A stretch of 64,000 bases of DNA, from contig NZ_JAOVZO020000015.1 of assembly GCF_025717065.2 (NCBI RefSeq), positions 1 to 64,000 of the forward strand. The letters run 5' to 3'. Position numbers and translations under genes: made by a program. The first letter of the stretch is position 1. Every line of letters begins with the position of its first letter. Source of the DNA: Tahibacter soli. Its GTDB lineage: Bacteria > Pseudomonadota > Gammaproteobacteria > Xanthomonadales > Rhodanobacteraceae. Shown here piece after piece: positions 1 to 7,778 of this stretch. The notes beneath the pieces were generated by a model, which saw only the letters and a list, made by a program, of their open reading frames with translations, ran no database searches and was not told the DNA's origin.

Positions 1-17
1 ACTGTTGCAACATTGTC

Positions 18-242
18 GTGTTCGGGTTGGCCGAAAAGATCGATGCGAAGGCCGAACAGGTGCGCGAGACGGTCGCGCGTTCACGCGCGGCAGTCGGTCC
101 GAGTCCGGCGCGGCTGGCCGAAAGCCCGACAGAGGCGCACCTGCGTTGGCTGCGGCAGTTGTTCGAACACGGGCGTTTGAGCGACGACGAGTATCAGAAC
201 GCCGTCGCCGAAGCGAAATCCAAGACGGGACAAAACGTATGA
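18..242 (+). CDS. Small phage protein with SHOCT-like C-terminus, possibly 5'-partial
   Basis: A 74-residue product is read from a GTG at 18, but the frame stays open to the left edge, so the true start may be upstream. The first half is charged and probably helical. The last 30 residues (LRWLRQLFEHGRLSDDEYQ) resemble the SHOCT short C-terminal domain, which often ends small phage or membrane-associated proteins. The stop overlaps the ATG of the mor-like gene (gtATGA), so the two are translationally coupled. No specific function is recognised. Confidence 0.5.
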   Translation: MFGLAEKIDAKAEQVRETVARSRAAVGPSPARLAESPTEAHLRWLRQLFEHGRLSDDEYQNAVAEAKSKTGQNV

Positions 243-655
243 GCGGACAAGGCGAGATGTTCGACGCGTTGACGTGTGACCCTCTCGATTTGATCGAGCG
301 TGGCGGCGAGGTGATCGCCGATAAGTCCCGCTGGCCGCAACGGCTAGTCGACTTGTACGACGTTTTGTTCGCGTACGCACGGAAAACTGGCGCCGACGCA
401 GAAACCGCAGCACGCGACGCGAGCGCGCGTGCCGTGCTCATCGCGGACTATCTTGGCGGGGCCGTCGTCTACTTGCCGCGCGGCGATGCGATGCGCAAGG
501 CTGTTCGCGATAGCGAAGCATACAGAAGGCATGATGGTCGGAACACCAACGTGCTAGCGCGCGAGTATGGAATGACGACAACAAAGTTCTATGAGCTGCT
601 CGCCAGGGAACGGAAAAGACGTCTTCGGAAGATGCAGGGGCGGCTCTTCCAGTAG
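239..655 (+). CDS. mor: Mor/C-type transcription activator
   Basis: This 138-residue protein matches the Mor family, the Mu middle/late transcription activators. The C-terminal helix-turn-helix region is recognisable: GRNTNVLAREYGMTTTKFYE followed by a basic tail. The central part (VVYLPRGDAMRK) corresponds to the beta-strand dimerisation segment. The start at 239 is chosen because it overlaps the preceding stop and gives the usual family length; an in-frame extension upstream has no family similarity. Family members bind dyad sites and activate late promoters. Two dyad-containing promoters found at 2885 and 12906 are the obvious targets (inference). Confidence 0.85.
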   Translation: MSGQGEMFDALTCDPLDLIERGGEVIADKSRWPQRLVDLYDVLFAYARKTGADAETAARDASARAVLIADYLGGAVVYLPRGDAMRKAVRDSEAYRRHDGRNTNVLAREYGMTTTKFYELLARERKRRLRKMQGRLFQ

Positions 656-681
656 CAACGCAGTCATCGGGCTGCAATTAC

Positions 682-1332
682 CTACAGCACGGCCAATTTC
701 TTTCGAATTGCTCGCAAGGCTTTAGACCTGTCGTTTGGAGTTTTGGCGTCCATATACTCTGCGCACTCCGCAGCGATATCGGCATCATATGCCGCATCCC
801 ATCCAAACATACGCATTTTCCTGTTCAGCTTGCAGGCGCCAATGGTGAAGTGTCCTTTGTCAGATTTGTCAACGTAGAATTGGCCAAATATTTCAATATG
901 ATCGTCATAGGTGTCAAAATGCGGATGCACGATTAGAAATGCGCTTCCTGCCCGAGGGTATCTCTTGCGTTCTTTCTGGCCCGAGATCGTGTCGGGCTCT
1001 TGCTGATGCACTTCTTGTTCTCGTTTAATTGAATTGCAGTCAGCGCAAATAACACAAAGATTCTTTGGCTCAAACATAAACATCCGATATTTCGACTTCG
1101 GCGCGATATGCTCAACATGGCAGTTTGCTGCCGAGTGCAATGAAACATTGCACTTGCAATACGCGCACACCCCAAGTTGCACTGAGCGATAGTGGCATCG
1201 TATATAGTGTCGCAAACCCTCCAGCTCGTCCCCGCTCCAGTCGCGATAGCAAAAAGCAACGTCAACGAGTTTGGTTGCGATAAGCTGCTGCATTTCGGTC
1301 GAATACTTGACCGCGCTTTTGATATCAGCCAT
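682..1332 (-). CDS. HNH endonuclease, Septu PtuB-like
   Basis: The 216-residue protein carries a zinc-framed HNH nuclease fold. CAYC lies at residues 56-59, the catalytic HVEHIAPKS at about 72-80, and CADCN at 96-100. The two C-x2-C pairs should bind the structural zinc and the conserved Asn closes the motif. Its start overlaps the end of the upstream ATPase gene by 8 nt (ATGGCTGA), so the two are coupled. An ATPase plus HNH pair is the layout of Septu (PtuA/PtuB) anti-phage systems and also occurs as retron effectors. No reverse transcriptase is nearby. It lies antisense to all phage genes and is AT-richer, which fits a defence cassette carried by the prophage. Confidence 0.75.
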   Translation of the reverse strand: MADIKSAVKYSTEMQQLIATKLVDVAFCYRDWSGDELEGLRHYIRCHYRSVQLGVCAYCKCNVSLHSAANCHVEHIAPKSKYRMFMFEPKNLCVICADCNSIKREQEVHQQEPDTISGQKERKRYPRAGSAFLIVHPHFDTYDDHIEIFGQFYVDKSDKGHFTIGACKLNRKMRMFGWDAAYDADIAAECAEYMDAKTPNDRSKALRAIRKKLAVL

Positions 1333-2686
1333 ACGCTATTACCATCTCTTCGAGAGCGGCAATTAAATCACGGAGTGGATCAAGTCGATCCAAATTGGAG
1401 AGGGATTTTCTAAGCGCATTGATCTCCTGGCGGCTCTGATCGTCGAATCGCTTCGCTTTTGAAACCTTCGCAAATACATTCAAAGCAATTCTATTTAGGT
1501 ACTCGTTCCTATAACCCGGAGCTTCAAACACTTCTGCCAGTTGAAAGTCAATAGATCGACGAGAATAGTCATGCGCATGCTTCGCAATCCCGTCCTCCAT
1601 AGACATAACGTAGCAATTGCCGTCCGGAATCTGCGCAACGATTTGTGGCGAGTGCGTAGCGATCAAAAAGTGACAGCCGCGGCGCATGCTAAATGCATGA
1701 AAGAGAAGATCAATGTATCGCTCTTGCCAAGCAGGATGCAGGCATACCTCGGGCTCGTCAATGCAAACGAGTGCGTTCTCTGTTATCTGACTACTAATTC
1801 CAAGTAGGCCCAGAATAACTGCTTGCTCACCCGAACTAGTTTCACTGAGCTTCACCGGCACGAGATCCTTGTAGAGCAGCACATGCCTCAACCTCATCAG
1901 TCCGGAACAAGCAAGCAAAACTATATCCTTTTGTGCATCCAATGCACCGGACACGCCGGTAATCCCACCGGGGCCAATAGAAATCTCAGTGGGGCCGCGA
2001 GGCAAACGCAAGCGCATTCGATACAAAGCCTCGGTTACTTCTTCAAGCTTGTGCCTATCGGTGTCGAGCTGGCGAAGGCCGAAGAGATGGTCAGCGAAGA
2101 ACATCATGGGTCTTGGCCGAATTAGGTAATCGGCGAGGAATCGATCCGGATGCGGCGACATCAAGCCGTGAAGAATTTCTTCGTTTGGAGCCGAGAATAT
2201 GACACTCATGGAGCCATCGTACTGTAAAAATTGCAGTGTCCGTATTACGGCCTCCGCTTGTTCGGGGCTTTTGTCTATGGTTGCCAGTAGTGTCGAAACG
2301 ATTCGCGACATATATGCGATGCCCAAATTTGCGCTGGGCAGTCCGCGCAAGCCTAGGTAGCTATAGTGCTCTAGGAAGGAATCTCGACGCAGGAGCGGAA
2401 ATCGATCGAATGGGCTAGTTGAAACGCAAATAATGCGAGTAGGTGCGCGCTCGACATCCAAATACTCTTGGGAATCAGGCTTCAAGTGCGCACGATCTTC
2501 GCGCACGAACCATCCATCGTCTGTGATGTTGTGCAAAAGGCACGTGACCACGGATCGCAGCAGCCGACTTTTGCCTGTGCCATTTCGGCCGACAATTATC
2601 GTATATGTGTTAGCGCCTATTTGGCGCGCGTCGCCTGAATGCACGAATTCATAGGTCCGCAATCGAGAATTGTATGCTCGCAGCAT
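1325..2686 (-). CDS. AAA/ABC-type ATPase, Septu PtuA-like
   Basis: The 453-residue protein has Walker A GRNGTGKS at residues 33-40, a signature-like SSGEQ in the segment before Walker B, Walker B LVCIDEPEVCLHP at 306-318, and an H-switch in FLIATHSPQ. This is the OLD/SMC-like ATPase type found in Septu PtuA and related systems. The ATG at 2686 is preferred because AAAGGA lies 6 nt upstream; an ATG at 2701 is also possible, and a longer in-frame extension has no family features. The gene is followed directly, with overlap, by the HNH gene. A promoter for the pair should lie within 2687-2880. In Septu the ATPase is thought to sense infection and control the nuclease (family knowledge). Confidence 0.75.
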   Translation of the reverse strand: MLRAYNSRLRTYEFVHSGDARQIGANTYTIIVGRNGTGKSRLLRSVVTCLLHNITDDGWFVREDRAHLKPDSQEYLDVERAPTRIICVSTSPFDRFPLLRRDSFLEHYSYLGLRGLPSANLGIAYMSRIVSTLLATIDKSPEQAEAVIRTLQFLQYDGSMSVIFSAPNEEILHGLMSPHPDRFLADYLIRPRPMMFFADHLFGLRQLDTDRHKLEEVTEALYRMRLRLPRGPTEISIGPGGITGVSGALDAQKDIVLLACSGLMRLRHVLLYKDLVPVKLSETSSGEQAVILGLLGISSQITENALVCIDEPEVCLHPAWQERYIDLLFHAFSMRRGCHFLIATHSPQIVAQIPDGNCYVMSMEDGIAKHAHDYSRRSIDFQLAEVFEAPGYRNEYLNRIALNVFAKVSKAKRFDDQSRQEINALRKSLSNLDRLDPLRDLIAALEEMVIAYG

Positions 2687-2884
2687 TTTCGATCCTTTCA
2701 TGCACAGACTAGGTAAAGGAGAATAAGCCCTCGAACAGCTAATACGCTCTACTGAGCGAATCCGAGCCGGTGGTGTACGAGGCTTATAATCGAATCCCGC
2801 TAAAATTTCGACTATCAAGCTTCATTTCCGCCTGTCCGGCCGCCGCATTCTTTTGATGGGCGAATAAGGGGCGCGCCATCATGA

Positions 2885-2930
2885 TGGCACGACAGTGAAA
2901 CTCCTCCCATAGTCCACACCGCGCACTCTA
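2885..2930 (+). promoter_or_regulatory. Late promoter, Plys-like, with activator dyad
   Basis: Contains an imperfect dyad TGGCAC-N4-GTGAAA (2885-2900), then 28 nt ending in GCACTCTA (to 2930). The same arrangement with identical spacing recurs at 12906-12951 upstream of the protease gene. In Mu the C protein activates Plys and PI at just these two places. It lies about 90 nt upstream of the holin start. The rest of 2687-3020 holds the start region of the divergent ATPase gene and no other gene. Confidence 0.6.
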
Positions 2931-3020
2931 GCACTGCCGGGTAGCTCCCCCGTCCCGGCGTCGCGCGGGCGGCGGCCCTCCTCAAGACTCCTACGCCGCC
3001 CGCGCCTTTTTGGAGGCGCG

Positions 3021-3320
3021 ATGAATCCCAAGACCCGGTTACCGGCGATGCTGCGCGACAAGCTGCGCGCAAGCCCGCTGCTCGTTCTGTTTGTCGTGAC
3101 GTTCGCGATCACGGCGTTTCTCAACCCCGCGAAGGTCGGCCTGACTGTCTGGGGCATCGCCAAGCTCGGCATGGGCGGCTACGTCGGTTACTGGATTGAC
3201 CGGCTGATCTTTCCTTACGCCCGTCCGCACGATCTGATTGGCGTGGAAGCCGGCACGTCGTGGAAGCGCCGCGCCGCGATCGTGTCGGCGACGATCCTCG
3301 CTGCGGCGTTCACGCCGTGA
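3021..3320 (+). CDS. Putative phage holin
   Basis: A 99-residue membrane protein with hydrophobic segments at roughly 19-35, 41-60 and 84-97, and a basic N-terminus. It matches the small 2/3-TM holins of Mu-like and related prophages, including a VGLTVWGIAKLGMGGYVGYW-type segment. A strong GGAGG lies 5 nt before the ATG. The stop overlaps the GTG start of the endolysin gene. By position it should make the inner-membrane lesion that starts lysis. Confidence 0.7.
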   Translation: MNPKTRLPAMLRDKLRASPLLVLFVVTFAITAFLNPAKVGLTVWGIAKLGMGGYVGYWIDRLIFPYARPHDLIGVEAGTSWKRRAAIVSATILAAAFTP

Positions 3321-3931
3321 AGCGCCTGCTCGTCGCTATCACGCTCGTCGCAGCGAGCGCCCTTGCTGCCGCCGCGTCGCCGGTGCGCATCCCCGAAGCA
3401 TCGGCACGCTACCGGTTCGCACTCGAACGCGAAGCCGTGGCGCGATTCGGCCTCGACGCCCCGATCGCGCGCATCGCCGCGCAGATTCACGCCGAAAGCA
3501 CCTGGGAGCCGACCGCCGAAAGTGCCTACGCACAGGGCCTGTCGCAGTTCACGCCGCCCACGGCCGCATGGCTGCCGACGGTATGCCCCGAAGTCGGCCC
3601 GCCCGATCCGTGGGATGCCGGCTGGTCGCTGCGCGCGATCACCTGTTACGACGCATGGCTGTTGCAGCGCGTCGACGGCGCGACCGTCTGTGACGAATGG
3701 GCGTTCGCATTGTCCGGCTACAACGGCGGTTTGACGTGGGTTTATCGTGATCGTGCACGAGCATCGGCTAAGGGAGCCGACCCGGCTCGCTGGTTCGATC
3801 ACGTCGAGAAGCAATCCGGGCGCGGCGCCGCGCACATGGTCGAGAACCGCTCCTACGTCGCTCGCATTCTGAGGCGGTTCGAACCGGCCTACATCGCCGC
3901 CGGCTGGCCCGGCGAGGCGGCGTGTCCATGA
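3317..3931 (+). CDS. Endolysin, lytic transglycosylase with signal sequence
   Basis: A 204-residue exported SLT-type transglycosylase. The first 22 residues form a signal or signal-arrest sequence (KRLLVAITLVAASALAAAA). The probable catalytic Glu is in HAESTWEP, followed by AYAQGLSQFTPPTAAW and SGYNGG, the usual lysozyme-like core motifs. The GTG at 3317 is chosen because it overlaps the holin stop (GTGA) and begins the signal sequence; an upstream in-frame start would lie inside the holin gene. A signal sequence suggests Sec-dependent export, so the holin may act as a pinholin or simply time lysis (inference). Confidence 0.8.
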   Translation: MKRLLVAITLVAASALAAAASPVRIPEASARYRFALEREAVARFGLDAPIARIAAQIHAESTWEPTAESAYAQGLSQFTPPTAAWLPTVCPEVGPPDPWDAGWSLRAITCYDAWLLQRVDGATVCDEWAFALSGYNGGLTWVYRDRARASAKGADPARWFDHVEKQSGRGAAHMVENRSYVARILRRFEPAYIAAGWPGEAACP

Positions 3932-4368
3932 AGCTCCCGACGCTTTCACAACCTCTCGTTTCCTACGCGCTGGCGGCGGCGGTCGTCGCCGCCGGCTTCG
4001 CGGGCGGTTGGACCGCGCGCGGCTGGCGCGAAGCCAAGGCCGACTTGAAGGCCGTCCGCGCCGACGCCGCCGCGATCGAGAAGGAAACCGCTCGCCGCCA
4101 AATCATCGGAGCCCGCTATGAGCAAGAGCGCGAAGCCGTCGACCAGTTCTACCGCGCGCTGCCCTATTGGTGGCCTCGCGTCGTGGCTGATCGTCCTGAC
4201 CTTGAGCACGTCGATATCGGCCCTGTCGGGTTGTGCGTCTGGAACCGCTGGAACGCGGGACCGGGCAGCGTTCACACCTGCGCTGCTGGTGAAGGCACCG
4301 ACGACGTTGCCGGCGGCCAAGAGCGCGGCGCTGCCGGCCCTGATGGCGAACCACGCGGAGACCGCTGA
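3928..4368 (+). CDS. Inner-membrane spanin, Rz-like
   Basis: A 146-residue protein with one N-terminal membrane anchor (about residues 11-32), then a charged helical stretch ending near ARYEQEREAVDQFYRALPYW. This is the i-spanin layout. The ATG overlaps the endolysin stop (ATGA). A second frame inside it, starting at 4118, encodes the lipoprotein partner. The C-terminal residues after that overlap look like an out-of-frame shadow of the partner gene, as is usual in Rz/Rz1 pairs. Confidence 0.7.
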   Translation: MKLPTLSQPLVSYALAAAVVAAGFAGGWTARGWREAKADLKAVRADAAAIEKETARRQIIGARYEQEREAVDQFYRALPYWWPRVVADRPDLEHVDIGPVGLCVWNRWNAGPGSVHTCAAGEGTDDVAGGQERGAAGPDGEPRGDR

Positions 4369-4483
4369 GCAATACCACAAGGTCGCGCGGCGCCTGAACG
4401 CGCTGATCGACGAAGTCACCACGCCGGAAGAACCGGCCGCGCGCTGGTGGCAGGTTTGGCGCCGCGCGTGGTGGCGGCGATGA
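4118..4483 (+). CDS. Outer-membrane lipoprotein spanin, Rz1-like
   Basis: A 121-residue lipoprotein read in another frame within the Rz-like gene and running 115 nt beyond it. A hydrophobic signal ends in the lipobox LSGC (Cys at about residue 39). Rz1 proteins are small, Pro/Ala-containing lipoproteins that pair with Rz to fuse inner and outer membranes at the end of lysis. The signal is longer than usual, so translation may start at an internal codon. The stop overlaps the next ATG. Confidence 0.65.
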   Translation: MSKSAKPSTSSTARCPIGGLASWLIVLTLSTSISALSGCASGTAGTRDRAAFTPALLVKAPTTLPAAKSAALPALMANHAETAEQYHKVARRLNALIDEVTTPEEPAARWWQVWRRAWWRR

Positions 4484-4671
4484 AGGCACACAAGCCCGCC
4501 GACCTGATCGACAAATGGAACAACGACGCGCGCGACCTCGAACGCGACGCGGGCCGTGCAACAACAACCCCTGATCAAAAACGCCTGCTCAACATGCACG
4601 CGCGCGTGAAGCGTGCCTGCGCCATCGAGCTGCGCGCACTGCTGGAAAGAGGAAAAGATGGACGAAGCTGA
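4480..4671 (+). CDS. Hypothetical phage protein
   Basis: A 63-residue basic, probably helical protein of unknown function. Its ATG overlaps the Rz1 stop (ATGA) and its end overlaps the next gene by 14 nt, so it belongs to the lysis-to-head transcript. No motif is recognised. The tight coupling on both sides is the main evidence that it is real. Confidence 0.55.
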   Translation: MKAHKPADLIDKWNNDARDLERDAGRATTTPDQKRLLNMHARVKRACAIELRALLERGKDGRS

Positions 4672-4891
4672 CCGCGCGCAGGCGGCCGAAGAACGCGACC
4701 GCGCAATCGCATTGCAGATGACGCTCGCGCGCATGCCGCCGAAGTCGCCGCGCACCGCCGACGACGCCTGCACCGAATGCGGCGAGCCGATCGAAGCGGA
4801 GCGTTTGCGCGTGCTCGGCGCGACGGATTATTGCGCGAGCTGCGCACACGAGAGCGCACGGCGTACGCGAGGCTTCGCATGGTCTCGCTAG
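4658..4891 (+). CDS. DksA/TraR-type C4 zinc-finger protein
   Basis: A 77-residue protein with a C4 zinc finger CTECGEPIEAERL...CASC near residues 40-65, preceded by a charged helix. This is the TraR/DksA short form common in Mu-like phages just before the terminase genes. Short forms such as TraR can bind the RNA polymerase secondary channel (family knowledge). The ATG at 4658 follows GAAAGAGGAAAAG, a good ribosome site, and gives the normal TraR length. Confidence 0.75.
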   Translation: MDEADRAQAAEERDRAIALQMTLARMPPKSPRTADDACTECGEPIEAERLRVLGATDYCASCAHESARRTRGFAWSR

Positions 4892-5280
4892 ATTCGCTCG
4901 ACAACGTATTGCGATCGGTGCAGATCGCGGTGTTGCTCGGCAGCGTCGGCGTGAACGTCTGGCTGTGGGTGCGCGGTCGCAACGACAAAGCGCTGGACGC
5001 GCTCAAGGCCAAGGACGCGGAGCTGAGTCGCCAGCTCGGCGACACGGCCAATACGACGACCACGCAGCTTGTCGCGCTGACGGCCAACGTCGCCGCGCTC
5101 GGCACTCGCGTCGCCGTGCTCGAAACGACCGTGCGCCACATGCCGACGCACAACGACCTGCAAGCAATCCAGCGCGAGCTGCGCGACATCAACGGCACAG
5201 TGTCGGCGGTATCCGAGCGCAGCGAAGCGACCTTGGAAATGGTGCGCACGATCCAAGCGCATCTGTTGGAGTCCAAATGA
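4879..5280 (+). CDS. DUF2730-family membrane protein
   Basis: A 133-residue protein with an N-terminal membrane segment (about 13-32, VQIAVLLGSVGVNVWLWV) followed by a long coiled-coil-like region. Size, topology and position between TraR-like and ArsR-like genes match the DUF2730 family of Mu-like phages, whose role is unknown. The ATG overlaps the previous gene by 13 nt and its stop overlaps the next start. Confidence 0.65.
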   Translation: MVSLDSLDNVLRSVQIAVLLGSVGVNVWLWVRGRNDKALDALKAKDAELSRQLGDTANTTTTQLVALTANVAALGTRVAVLETTVRHMPTHNDLQAIQRELRDINGTVSAVSERSEATLEMVRTIQAHLLESK

Positions 5281-5576
5281 GCACAAAGACTTTCGAAGAA
5301 CGTCTGACCGAAGATCGCCGGCTCGTGATCCTGCGCGTCCTGAACGAACAGATCGAGTACCGCGCGAACAGCAGCGTCATCACGGTCGCGTTGAATCACT
5401 TCGGTCATAGCATCAGCCGCGATCAGGTGAAGACAGAACTGCACTGGCTCGCCGAACAACGCCTGCTCACGATCGACGATATCGGCCCGGTGATCGTTGC
5501 GACGCTCGGCGAGCGCGGCCAGGACGTCGCGCGCGGCCGTGCAATCGTGCCGGGCGTATCGCGGCCGGGCAGCTGA
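5277..5576 (+). CDS. VpaChn25_0724-family phage protein, winged-helix-like
   Basis: A 99-residue protein beginning STKTFEERLTEDRRLVILR and ending in RGRAIVPGVSRP. These ends are hallmarks of the VpaChn25_0724 family of Mu-like phages, which resembles ArsR-type winged helices (HSISRDQVKTELHWLAEQ as the recognition segment). The ATG overlaps the preceding stop. In Mu this position corresponds to the gp26 area. DNA binding is an inference. Confidence 0.7.
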   Translation: MSTKTFEERLTEDRRLVILRVLNEQIEYRANSSVITVALNHFGHSISRDQVKTELHWLAEQRLLTIDDIGPVIVATLGERGQDVARGRAIVPGVSRPGS

Positions 5577-5577
5577 C

Positions 5578-6123
5578 GTGCCGCGCAAGTCCGCGATTTC
5601 GCGTCTCCCGGCCGAGGCACGCACCTACATCGAAAAGCTGCTCCGCAACGACCAACTGACGCTCGATGAAATGCTCGCGGACATCCGCGCGCGGTTCCCG
5701 GCGGCGGAGCCGAGTCGTAGCAGCCTGCACCGCTACCAAGTCAGCTTGAAAGAGCTGACCGGCCGCATGCGCGATATCGACACCGTCGCGCGCGCCGTCG
5801 TCGGCGAACTCGGCGAGAGTCCCGACGAGAAGGCCGGCGCGCTGTTGTGCCAGGCCATCACGACGTTGGCGACGCACGCCGCGCTGTCGGCGAGCGAGCG
5901 CGACGACGTATCGATCGACGAAGTGCGCAAGCTCGCGCGCGCCGCCAAGGACACGATCGCGGCGCGCACGCTGAGCCTCAAAGAACGACAGGCGATCGAA
6001 CAGGCCGCGCGCGAGAAGTTGCAGCGCGAGCAAGCCGAGCGCCTGGACGAAACCGCACGCGCCCAAGGCATGGACGACGCGCAGGTGCGCTTCTGGCGCG
6101 AGAAGGTCTTGGGGATTCAGTGA
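5578..6123 (+). CDS. DUF3486, Mu gp27-like, probable small terminase
   Basis: A 181-residue helical protein. Its N-terminus (PRKSAISRLPAEARTYIEKL) and the SSLHRYQ motif match DUF3486, the Mu gp27 family placed directly before the large terminase and thought to act as the small terminase. The GTG at 5578 follows the previous stop by one base; the family usually starts with this basic R-K-S-x-I segment. The stop overlaps the terminase ATG (TGATG). Confidence 0.8.
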   Translation: MPRKSAISRLPAEARTYIEKLLRNDQLTLDEMLADIRARFPAAEPSRSSLHRYQVSLKELTGRMRDIDTVARAVVGELGESPDEKAGALLCQAITTLATHAALSASERDDVSIDEVRKLARAAKDTIAARTLSLKERQAIEQAAREKLQREQAERLDETARAQGMDDAQVRFWREKVLGIQ

Positions 6124-7778
6124 TGGTCGACGTAACCAAGCCCCTTGCCAGTACGGTACGCGTCGTCGAGTGGGACGAACTGCCGCCGCGTGCGCGCGAG
6201 ATTCCGAACGGCTTCGATCCGCTCGCGGACGGCATTCTGATGCGGCATCAGGTGCAGTGCTTGGCGATCCGCGCCTCGATCCTCGTTGTCCCCAAGGGGC
6301 GACGCACCGGCATGACGTTCGCGTTTGCCTTGAACAAGACGATCACCGCCGCGTCGCGCAAGTCGGCCGGCGGCGATAACGTCTATTACATCGGCGACAC
6401 CAAGGAGAAGGGTCTAGAGTTCGTCGGCTACTGCGCCAAGTTCGCGCGCGTGATCGCGCAGGCGCAGGGACAAGGCAATTCGCGGATCGAAGAATTCCTG
6501 TTCGAAGATCAGGACGACGACGGCCGCACCAAGTACATCACGGCCTATCGCATCCGCTTTGCGTCGGGTTTCCAGATCACCGCGTTGTCGTCGCGGCCGG
6601 CGAACATTCGCGGTCTGCAAGGTCACGTCATCATCGACGAAGCGGCGTTCCATCCGGACGTGCAAGGCGTGCTCGACGCTGCTACGGCGCTCCTGATCTG
6701 GGGCGGCGAAATCGTCATCATCAGTTCGCACAACGGCATTCGGAACCCGTTCAATCTGTTGATCAAGGACATCGAGAACGGATGCTACGGGGATGACGCC
6801 GTCGTCTTTCGGGTGACCTTCGACGATGCCGTCGGCAATGGTCTGTACGAGCGCGTTTGCCTCATCAAAGGCTGGACGCCGAGCGTCGACGGCAAGCGCG
6901 CGTGGTACGAGAGAAACCGCAACGGCTATGGCGCGCGCAAAGCGGCGATGCGCGAAGAGCTGGACGCGATTCCGCGCGATGGTGGTGGCCGGTGCATTCC
7001 GGGCATCTGGATCGAGAATGCGATGCCGGAGGTTCGCCCGGTGCTGCGCCTCGCGCTCGACAGCCCGTTCCAAGCCAAGCCGAATCACGAGCGTGAATCG
7101 CTGATCGGCGAATGGATCGAACGCGAGTTGAAGCCGCTGTTTCGGCTGTTCGATCCACGCTTCAAGACCGTGTTTGGCGAAGACTTCGCGCGGCATCGCG
7201 ACTTCTCGGCGATCGTGCCGATGCAGATCACGCACACGCTGTCGCGCAATGTGCCGTTCGTGGTCGAGCTGCACAACGTGCCGACGCGGCAGCAGGAACA
7301 GATTCTGTGGGCGATCGTCGACGCGCTGCCGAATCGCTGCGGCGGCGCGATGGACGCGACCGGCGCCGGCCAGACCTTGGCCGAATACACGGGTGACAAG
7401 TTTGGCCGACCGCATATCGCGGAAGTCGTGCTGTCGCGCGCGTGGTACGGCGCCTGGATGCCCAAGCTCGTGCAGGCGTTCGAAGACGGCGTGATTTTTA
7501 TGCCACGCGACGACGGCGTCGCCGACGACTTGCGCGCGATCGAAGACGTCGACGGCATTCCGATGGTGTCGGCGATCCGTCGCGAGGACATCAAAGACCC
7601 CGACCTCATGCGGCACGGCGATGTCGCCATCGCAACGGCGCTCGCGTACTTCGCGAGCCTGAATTTGTCGGCGCAAATCGCCTTCATTCCGGTGCCGGCG
7701 CGTTCGCGCGGCTTCGACAACGTCATCGGCAACGACGTCGACGACGACTTCTACATCGCGGAACCTTCCACATGGTAG
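6123..7778 (+). CDS. Terminase large subunit, Mu gp28-like
   Basis: A 551-residue packaging motor. An N-terminal ATPase domain carries a degenerate Walker A near VPKGRRTGMT and a Walker B at VIIDEAAFHPD. The C-terminal half is an RNase H-like nuclease with FGEDFARHRDFSAIVP as the first acidic strand and MDATGAGQ as the second. Length and order match Mu gp28. It should package DNA headful from the integrated copy with the DUF3486 protein and the DUF935 portal. Confidence 0.9.
   Translation: MVDVTKPLASTVRVVEWDELPPRAREIPNGFDPLADGILMRHQVQCLAIRASILVVPKGRRTGMTFAFALNKTITAASRKSAGGDNVYYIGDTKEKGLEFVGYCAKFARVIAQAQGQGNSRIEEFLFEDQDDDGRTKYITAYRIRFASGFQITALSSRPANIRGLQGHVIIDEAAFHPDVQGVLDAATALLIWGGEIVIISSHNGIRNPFNLLIKDIENGCYGDDAVVFRVTFDDAVGNGLYERVCLIKGWTPSVDGKRAWYERNRNGYGARKAAMREELDAIPRDGGGRCIPGIWIENAMPEVRPVLRLALDSPFQAKPNHERESLIGEWIERELKPLFRLFDPRFKTVFGEDFARHRDFSAIVPMQITHTLSRNVPFVVELHNVPTRQQEQILWAIVDALPNRCGGAMDATGAGQTLAEYTGDKFGRPHIAEVVLSRAWYGAWMPKLVQAFEDGVIFMPRDDGVADDLRAIEDVDGIPMVSAIRREDIKDPDLMRHGDVAIATALAYFASLNLSAQIAFIPVPARSRGFDNVIGNDVDDDFYIAEPSTW

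Noticed and set aside
682-2686. Retron with ATPase/HNH effector.
   Set aside because: No reverse transcriptase or msr/msd-like region is adjacent, so Septu-like is the better call.
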